Source: Bacteroidota bacterium (lineage in GTDB: Bacteria > Bacteroidota > Bacteroidia > Chitinophagales > LD1). Taken from it: a DNA stretch of 64,000 bases. How positions within the stretch are numbered: position 1 is the first letter of the stretch; every line of letters starts with the position of its first letter. Positions 58,183-64,000 of this stretch are shown here, in pieces. The notes under the pieces are model-generated. The model worked only from the letters and a program-made list of their open reading frames with translations, did no database searches and was not told the origin of the DNA. Both the position numbers and the translations under genes were made by a program. The stretch spans positions 91,492 through 155,491 of the forward strand of contig CANJZE010000007.1 in NCBI GenBank assembly GCA_947479455.1, given 5' to 3'.

Positions 58183-61062
58183 ATGGCACACACTTCCAAC
58201 CACACCGAAAAACTTTTTTTAGTTGACGCTTACGCGCTCATCTTTCGCGCGTATTTTGCTTTCGGCCGCAATCCTCTCTTGAATTCGAAAGGGCAAAATG
58301 TTTCTGCCATCAACGGGTTCACTACTACACTTTTCGAATTGATTCAAAAAGAAAAGCCAACTCACCTGGCTGTCGTTTTTGACTTAGGCGGCAGTGCTGA
58401 GCGCGAAGAAATTTTTGCTGAATACAAAGCGGGCAGACAGGAAACACCTGAAGATATTTTGTTTGCTGTTCCTTATATCAAAGACATTATACGCGCTTGG
58501 CATATTCCCATTTTAGAAATGCGGGGATTCGAAGCAGACGATATCATTGGCACCATTGCGAAAAAGAAAGCTGCCGAAGGACATATCGTTTATATGGTTA
58601 CGCCCGATAAGGATTTTGCCCAACTAGTAGAGGAAAATATTTTCGTTTACAAACCTGCCCGTAGCGGTGGCGAAGTAGAAATTTTAGGCGTGGAAGAAAT
58701 TAAACGCAACTGGGAAGTGGATTCACCTTTGCAGGTGATTGACATTCTCGGCATGTGGGGCGATGCGGTAGATAATATTCCGGGAATTCCGGGAGTGGGC
58801 GAAAAGACTGCGAAAAAATTCATCAAAGAATTCGGCAGTATGGAAAACACCATTGCCAATGCCAATAAAATAAAAGGCAAGGTGGGCGAGAACGTAAAGG
58901 ATTTTGCAGAGCAGGGATTAATGAGCAAAGTTTTGGCAACCATAAATCTGAACGTGCCTATTGAAGTGAGTGACGATGATTTAAAAATGGACGCACCCGA
59001 TAAAGAAAAAATGGCAGCCATTTTTTCTGAACTCGAATTCAGAACACTCGGAAAAAGAATTTTGGGCGCAGATTACAGCGCAAACCAAACAACAGCCACC
59101 TCTCCTAACCTCTCCTCCCGCATAGAGCGGGATGAAACAGAAGTAGAGGAACTAAAACAAAATACAAAGCCAAAAACTGTTTCCGATTCACAAGGAAATT
59201 TATTTGGTGATGCGGAGAATGAAACTGTTGCTGAAGAAGTGCTAAAAGGCAAAACCATTCATAACACCCCGCACACTTACAAAGTTGCCCAAACAGAAAG
59301 TGAAATTTCTGATTTGGTAAAACTGTTGGATGAAGCAGATGAATTTTGTTTCGATACCGAAACAACTGGGCTTGATTATTTCTCACTCGATTTAGTAGGA
59401 ATGAGTTTTAGTGTGAAGGAAGGCGAAGCCTATTATGTTCCGGTTTCTTCAAATCATGATGAAGCAAAAAAAATGGTGGCTCATTTCAAACCATTGTTCG
59501 AAAACAAAACGAAAACTAAAATCGGGCAGAACGTAAAGTTCGATATGCAAGTGTTGCGCAGATATGATGTGCGCGTTTCTCTTCCGCTTTACGATACCAT
59601 GCTCGCGCACTATCTGATAGAGCCCGATTTGAAACACGGTATGGATTATTTGAGCGAAACGTATTTGGGCTATACGCCTGTTTCCATTGAAGAACTCGTT
59701 GGTAAAAAAGGAAAGAACCAAGGCAAGATGAGCGATGTGCCGCTCGAAAAAATTTCGGAATACGCTGCTGAAGATGCCGACATTACGCTTCAACTCAAAA
59801 ACAAATTAGCTCCGCTCGTTGTTAAACAGGAAGTGGAAAAAGTGCTCAACGATATTGAACATCCGCTGATAGAAGTATTGGCTGATATGGAATATGAAGG
59901 GGTGAAGATTGACGAAGAGTTTTTGAAAATTTATTCGAAAGAACTGGAAATTGATTTGCTGAAAGTGCGCGATGAAATTTATCAATTGGCGGGTCGGGAA
60001 TTTAATGTGGACTCGCCCAAGCAAATGAGCGAAGTGCTTTACAGCGAATTGAAAATTCCTTTTGAAGGAAAGAAAACTTCTACCGGTCAGCTTTCTACCA
60101 ACGAAGATGCACTCGAAGGTTTAGTAAAACTTCATCCTATTGCAGGAAAAATTCTGGACTATCGCGAGTTTGCAAAGTTACGCTCTACGTATGTAGATGC
60201 GCTTCCGCTTTTGATAAATAAAGTAACAGGCCGTGTTCATTCTAATTTCCGACAGCATATTGCAGCTACTGGTAGATTGGCAAGTGACAATCCGAATTTG
60301 CAAAACATTCCTATACGCACCGAGCGAGGTCAACGCGTGCGCAAAGCTTTTATTCCGCGCGATGAAAACCATGTATTGCTTTCTGCCGATTACTCGCAAA
60401 TTGAGTTGCGCATTGTGGCAGAACTAAGTGGCGATGAAAACATGCTCGATGCTTTTCAAAAGAAAATTGACATCCATACTGCCACCGCTGCTAAGGTTTA
60501 CAATGTGGCTATTGCCGATGTAACCAAAGAAATGCGTTACAAAGCCAAGAGCGTGAACTTCGGAATCATCTATGGTCAAGGTGCGTTTGGTTTAGCAGAT
60601 AACATTGGAACAAGCCGTGGTGAAGCCAAAGAAATTATTGCCAACTACTTCGCGCAGTTTCCAAAGATTAAGGAATACATGAACGCCAATGTTCAGTACG
60701 CACGCGAGCATGGCTTTGTGCAAACCATCATGGGCCGCAAACGTTATTTGAAAGACATCAACTCAAAAAACTTTACGGTGCGCGGCTTTGCCGAACGAAA
60801 TGCCATTAACTCGCCTGTTCAAGGCAGTGCGGCTGACATGATTAAACTCGCCATGATTGATATTCACCGCGAATTCAAGAAGCAAAACTTCAAAAGCAAA
60901 ATGACTTTGCAGGTGCATGATGAGTTGGTGTTTGATGCACATAAAGACGAAGTGGAAATCATCAAGCCAATCATTTACGATAAAATGATTCACGCTATAA
61001 AAACCAAGGTGCCAATAGAAGCAGAAATGGGAACAGGTTTAAATTGGTTAGAGGCGCATTGA
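58183..61062 (+). CDS. polA: DNA polymerase I
   Basis: The 959-residue repair and Okazaki-fragment polymerase. Domains: 5' nuclease (about 1-300, DLGGSAEREEIFAEYKAGRQ, ADDIIGT), 3'-5' proofreading exonuclease (about 375-550) with Exo I D391 and E393 (FDTETTG), Exo II GQNVKFD and Exo III YAAEDAD, and the polymerase (560-959) with motif A SADYSQIELR, motif B RYKAKSVNFGIIYG and motif C V911-H912-D913-E914. Proofreading is therefore predicted active. The linker at residues 306-320 contains a small palindrome (TCCCGC/GCGGGA) that looks like an in-frame repeat insertion. A membrane protein gene follows after 17 bp. Confidence 0.97.
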   Translation: MAHTSNHTEKLFLVDAYALIFRAYFAFGRNPLLNSKGQNVSAINGFTTTLFELIQKEKPTHLAVVFDLGGSAEREEIFAEYKAGRQETPEDILFAVPYIKDIIRAWHIPILEMRGFEADDIIGTIAKKKAAEGHIVYMVTPDKDFAQLVEENIFVYKPARSGGEVEILGVEEIKRNWEVDSPLQVIDILGMWGDAVDNIPGIPGVGEKTAKKFIKEFGSMENTIANANKIKGKVGENVKDFAEQGLMSKVLATINLNVPIEVSDDDLKMDAPDKEKMAAIFSELEFRTLGKRILGADYSANQTTATSPNLSSRIERDETEVEELKQNTKPKTVSDSQGNLFGDAENETVAEEVLKGKTIHNTPHTYKVAQTESEISDLVKLLDEADEFCFDTETTGLDYFSLDLVGMSFSVKEGEAYYVPVSSNHDEAKKMVAHFKPLFENKTKTKIGQNVKFDMQVLRRYDVRVSLPLYDTMLAHYLIEPDLKHGMDYLSETYLGYTPVSIEELVGKKGKNQGKMSDVPLEKISEYAAEDADITLQLKNKLAPLVVKQEVEKVLNDIEHPLIEVLADMEYEGVKIDEEFLKIYSKELEIDLLKVRDEIYQLAGREFNVDSPKQMSEVLYSELKIPFEGKKTSTGQLSTNEDALEGLVKLHPIAGKILDYREFAKLRSTYVDALPLLINKVTGRVHSNFRQHIAATGRLASDNPNLQNIPIRTERGQRVRKAFIPRDENHVLLSADYSQIELRIVAELSGDENMLDAFQKKIDIHTATAAKVYNVAIADVTKEMRYKAKSVNFGIIYGQGAFGLADNIGTSRGEAKEIIANYFAQFPKIKEYMNANVQYAREHGFVQTIMGRKRYLKDINSKNFTVRGFAERNAINSPVQGSAADMIKLAMIDIHREFKKQNFKSKMTLQVHDELVFDAHKDEVEIIKPIIYDKMIHAIKTKVPIEAEMGTGLNWLEAH
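59101..59140. repeat. Possible in-frame palindromic repeat in the polA linker
   Basis: TCCCGC (59116-59121) and GCGGGA (59127-59132) flank a five-base loop after tctcctaacctctcc-like runs that resemble the REP-like elements at 44278 and 17354. It encodes part of the linker between nuclease domains. Confidence 0.45.
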
Positions 61063-61079
61063 TTAATAAACTCATTTTA

Positions 61080-62480
61080 ATGAACAGCTACAAAGAAAAA
61101 AATAACGAAAAAATATACGGGCTACTCACGCTAATCGTAGTTGCTGCTTTCGTTGCTTTCAAATTTCAGGATTTATTTCTTCCATATTTTTGGGATGAGC
61201 TAGGGGTTTACTCCCGCGCTAGTTTGTATTTAGCAGAACATGGTTTAGGAATACTTCCAGCCTCATTACCGCCTGTTTTGTCGCGTGGTCATCCGCTTTT
61301 ATTTCAATTCATTTATGGATTAGGCTTTACCGTTTTCGACAAAAGTGTAGTGGTGGGGCATTCCATTTCTTTATTGGTTACCTGTCTTCTTCTGTTTGCA
61401 CTCTATAAAAAAATTTCTTCGTTCTATAACCGCCTCATTGGATTTTGTGTGGTGGTTTTGCTTTGCGCGCAGCCCGTGTTCATTGCACAATCCACTTTTG
61501 TATTACCCGAAATGATGCTCGCCTTGTTTGCTTTTTTGGCACTCACATCATACTGTCAAAAGCAGTTTGGATGGTTTGCCGTTTATGCTTCATTGGCTAT
61601 GATGACAAAAGAAAGCGCTATTGTAATTCCGTTTGTTGCTTTTGCCTATGGTTTTGTACAGGATATAATTTTAAAACAGAAGGCAGGGTATTTCACTCTG
61701 CGTTCTTTATTGCTCACCTTTTTTTCACTTCTTGTTTTTGGTGTTTTTCTATTGATTCAAAAAGCGCAAAACGGCTGGTATTTTTTGCCCGAACATGTAG
61801 GATACGTTTCATTTAAGCTGAGTTCAATTTATTATCACAACCACAACTACCAGAATTTTCTTTTCTATAACCAAGGGCGTTATTGGTGGGTGAAAGTGCT
61901 TTTAGTAGGAAGTGCCTTTGCAATTTTAAAAGCAAAAGTAAAACTGAATAACAGTTTTGTTTTGCTCTGCAGTATTTTCGTTTGCGCTTTTCTCGCCTTC
62001 GGCTCGCTCAACTTTTACATGAACAGATACATGCTTGCCGCCATACCATTCTTAACTGCCTTAGTAGTAATTGCTGCATATACAATTTTTTCAAATAAAA
62101 TTTGGCTTACGGGAATTACACTCGTGTTATCGGCTTTGTGCTTGCGCGATATTGACCCCGCGTATTTCAACTACGATTGCGACATGGGATTTAAGCATCA
62201 CTTAAGCGTAGAAAAAAAACTGATTGATAAGTTGTGCGAGATTCAAACAATTGAAACACCGGCATCGGGAAATTTTCCAATTTTTTTTGCACTCGTGGAA
62301 AAGCATACCGGATTTAAAGTTTGCAACGTCAATTACAATTGGGGCTACTCCACTAAAAAAGAGTACTTGGTATACACTTCAGAAAACGGGTACCTCTACC
62401 CGGAGAGCGATAATTGCAAATTGATATTTCATATCAAGGAGAGTTATGTCGATGGAATGATTTATGAAAAGACGAATTGA
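61080..62480 (+). CDS. GT39-like polytopic membrane glycosyltransferase
   Basis: A 466-residue protein with about 10-12 membrane helices and a GT-C-like first loop containing FWDELGVYSRASLYLAEHG, where an acidic pair (D-E) is in the position of the catalytic Asp of ArnT/PMT enzymes. The C-terminal hydrophilic domain (350-466) is short. It starts 17 bp after polA (ATG 61080; a longer frame from GTG 61044 overlaps polA). Substrate unknown. Convergent with the last gene of the window. Confidence 0.75.
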   Translation: MNSYKEKNNEKIYGLLTLIVVAAFVAFKFQDLFLPYFWDELGVYSRASLYLAEHGLGILPASLPPVLSRGHPLLFQFIYGLGFTVFDKSVVVGHSISLLVTCLLLFALYKKISSFYNRLIGFCVVVLLCAQPVFIAQSTFVLPEMMLALFAFLALTSYCQKQFGWFAVYASLAMMTKESAIVIPFVAFAYGFVQDIILKQKAGYFTLRSLLLTFFSLLVFGVFLLIQKAQNGWYFLPEHVGYVSFKLSSIYYHNHNYQNFLFYNQGRYWWVKVLLVGSAFAILKAKVKLNNSFVLLCSIFVCAFLAFGSLNFYMNRYMLAAIPFLTALVVIAAYTIFSNKIWLTGITLVLSALCLRDIDPAYFNYDCDMGFKHHLSVEKKLIDKLCEIQTIETPASGNFPIFFALVEKHTGFKVCNVNYNWGYSTKKEYLVYTSENGYLYPESDNCKLIFHIKESYVDGMIYEKTN

Positions 62481-62530
62481 CGTCCACGTATCCTGAACCA
62501 AGATTTAGAAAAATGTTCGACTACCTTCTT

Positions 62531-64000
62531 CTACTCTTCAGCCCAATCAATTCTTAAACTTCGAACATAAAATTTGGCTTCCCCTTTCGGATTATAAATT
62601 CCAGCTTTCAAAATTTTTCCTTTTGAATCGGAAGGAATCAAAATATCAATCGTCATTTTATCCCAATCTGAAAAAGAGGCAATTCGTTGAATGTGGTAAT
62701 TTTTCTGCTTGATGTCTTTATAGTTTTCATCACTTAACCAAGCATACAATTGAGGCTGATTCCAATACTCCGATTCGCTCTTTACCATATATACTTCACA
62801 AGTAATTCGGTACCATCTACCTTTCTTTTCAGATACATCAATTCTGGTTTCAGGCAAAAACTCAATTCCTTGTTGCATGTAATACGCCCTGCTATCTTTA
62901 AACTCAACACAATTTTCAGGAGTCGAATCGGTGCAAAAAACCCTTTGCAGCATCGGTTGGAGAAAAGAATTTTTTTCGCCTGGCAACTCTTCATCTGTAT
63001 CAATGAATTTACGTTCGGTCCTGTCCACCTTTAACTTACCGAATATTTTCCAGTAGTAGGCTTTGGTCATGTTGTCGCTTTCCATTATACCCGCACCATT
63101 CGATTGGTAAGTCATTACCAAGTTCATCCATACAGAAAAAGCAAAAAAAAGCAATAGCGGCAGCCATGCCTTCCAACTTTTAGCGACAGTATCAAATAGC
63201 GCAGCCATCGGGAAAATTAATATGGCATAGTACTGTATAACCGCACGCATTGTAAAAGAACCCCCATACGCCCAGTTTTTCCACGAGAAAACAATGTAAA
63301 GTGCAATGAAAAGGAAAACAAAACACGACCAAAATAATTGTTTGTGTTTTCTATAGAGCGGAACAAACCCCATGACTGATAAAATCATAAATGGGGTATA
63401 AACAAACCATCCTTTCTTATAGCTGAATAAACATTCCCAAATATGTGTATCGCGAAAATTTAAACCATCATCATTACCATAACTCCAGTAAATAAATTTT
63501 CCTGAATAAATTTTCCAATAGATTAACTGGATTGAGCCAATTAAAACAGCCGATAGAAAAAGAAAAACCACTTTCTTTCTTTCTTTTAATAAGACTTCAA
63601 CCCTTTCCTTTAAAGAGGAGAAACCAGCAACACCCCATAGCAAAGGAATAATAATGGCGATCATATCTGTCGGTCTGCTAAGTGCTGATAAACCACATAG
63701 AAGTCCTATCACAACACTCCCTTTATAGCTGTATTGCTGATGCCATTGAATGCTGAGGTAAACAAGCAACGCATAAACTGTAAACAAATAGTTATGCGGA
63801 AACATGTTGCTGATTGCCGAGTAGTTTAAATAGTTGGTTGCTAAAACCAGTGAAAGAATGGTGAACGCTGTAACTCCGTCAGAAAAATAATTGAGAAGCA
63901 CTTTGCGAGCGAACCATAACCCAAGAAAAGAAATAAGCAAACTATACATGCCCATGCAAAACTGATATGGATGCGAAAATCCATCTACAGGATAATGTGC
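62531..64000 (-). CDS. GT39-like membrane protein (5' end beyond the window)
   Basis: The frame is open to the window end, so the start lies outside; the first in-frame ATG (63955) is probably internal. The visible 490 residues contain a run of hydrophobic helices (residues 1-290), with HPYQF and LSRPTDMIAIIIPLLWG as in GT-C type mannosyltransferase-like families, and a C-terminal beta-rich domain (about 170 residues, ending in YVRSLRIDWAEE) that resembles a carbohydrate-binding jelly roll. A role in polyprenyl-linked sugar transfer is plausible. Orientation converges with the 61.1-kb gene. Confidence 0.7.
   Translation of the reverse strand, partial: AHYPVDGFSHPYQFCMGMYSLLISFLGLWFARKVLLNYFSDGVTAFTILSLVLATNYLNYSAISNMFPHNYLFTVYALLVYLSIQWHQQYSYKGSVVIGLLCGLSALSRPTDMIAIIIPLLWGVAGFSSLKERVEVLLKERKKVVFLFLSAVLIGSIQLIYWKIYSGKFIYWSYGNDDGLNFRDTHIWECLFSYKKGWFVYTPFMILSVMGFVPLYRKHKQLFWSCFVFLFIALYIVFSWKNWAYGGSFTMRAVIQYYAILIFPMAALFDTVAKSWKAWLPLLLFFAFSVWMNLVMTYQSNGAGIMESDNMTKAYYWKIFGKLKVDRTERKFIDTDEELPGEKNSFLQPMLQRVFCTDSTPENCVEFKDSRAYYMQQGIEFLPETRIDVSEKKGRWYRITCEVYMVKSESEYWNQPQLYAWLSDENYKDIKQKNYHIQRIASFSDWDKMTIDILIPSDSKGKILKAGIYNPKGEAKFYVRSLRIDWAEE

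Noticed and set aside
1..64000. tRNA, rRNA, CRISPR arrays, riboswitches
   Set aside because: I looked for T-loop words, direct-repeat arrays and known aptamer cores on both strands and found nothing I could support; a covariance-model scan would be decisive.

Overview
The window is a 64 kb piece of a Bacteroidota chromosome, most likely a free-living, type IX secretion (T9SS) lineage related to Chitinophagales or Saprospirales; the rank below phylum is inference. Supporting evidence is four proteins with C-terminal T9SS sorting domains, a GldB gliding lipoprotein, an OmpA/PD40 protein of the PorE kind, many Bacteroidota-specific families (DUF5777 barrel, DUF4126, choice-of-anchor V), promoters with a TAnnTTTG-like -7 box, and near-total absence of Shine-Dalgarno sequences. 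I found no rRNA, tRNA, CRISPR array, prophage or transposase gene.

Layout. 1-10 kb: 3' part of a DEAD-box RNA helicase, a DUF4126 membrane protein, a secreted GH13 alpha-glucosidase, a divergent ClpP, a Cys/Met PLP enzyme, and two T9SS cargo enzymes (PhoD-type phosphatase and a compact GH31). 9.9-10.6 kb: a PIN-toxin module that looks inserted, because the last 41 bp of the GH31 gene are repeated after it. 10.7-16.4 kb: the rod-shape operon mreB-mreC-mreD-mrdA-rodA (minus strand). 16.7-20.7 kb: a small secreted protein with an exceptional perfect Shine-Dalgarno, an MsbA-like ABC exporter and RlmD. 20.9-26.8 kb: an envelope-folding operon (double-parvulin foldase, SurA-like lipoprotein, outer-membrane barrel, SurA, MoxR). 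26.8-32.9 kb: a decayed RelE module, Kbl, TrhO, M42 peptidase, pterin dehydratase and M23 peptidase.

32.9-39.7 kb: a membrane glycosyltransferase, then a run of plus-strand redox/surface genes: a cytochrome c-copper monooxygenase fusion with a T9SS tail, a Bcp-type peroxiredoxin, a choice-of-anchor V protein and a lipoprotein that both carry CX4CH heme-like motifs, a YceI protein and a DUF5777 barrel. This is the best candidate for an undescribed system. 39.7-46.2 kb: a glutamine-synthetase family enzyme, GldB, TlpA-like thioredoxin, pyrophosphatase and a lemA-TPM-TPM operon. 46.4-54.9 kb: OmpA/PD40 protein, yicC-gmk-apaG, gcvT, FkbM methyltransferase, lpxD, a ParE-type toxin-antitoxin pair and tag. 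55-64 kb: glycyl-tRNA synthetase, another toxin-antitoxin pair, a GIN-domain lipoprotein, polA and two GT39-like membrane proteins, the last cut by the window end.

A theme across the window is small palindromic repeats. They sit directly after stop codons, form a 202-bp unit with 31-bp perfect inverted ends, and have entered coding sequence in frame (lpxD, tag, probably polA, the signal peptide region of a TPM protein and the N-terminus of the M23 peptidase).
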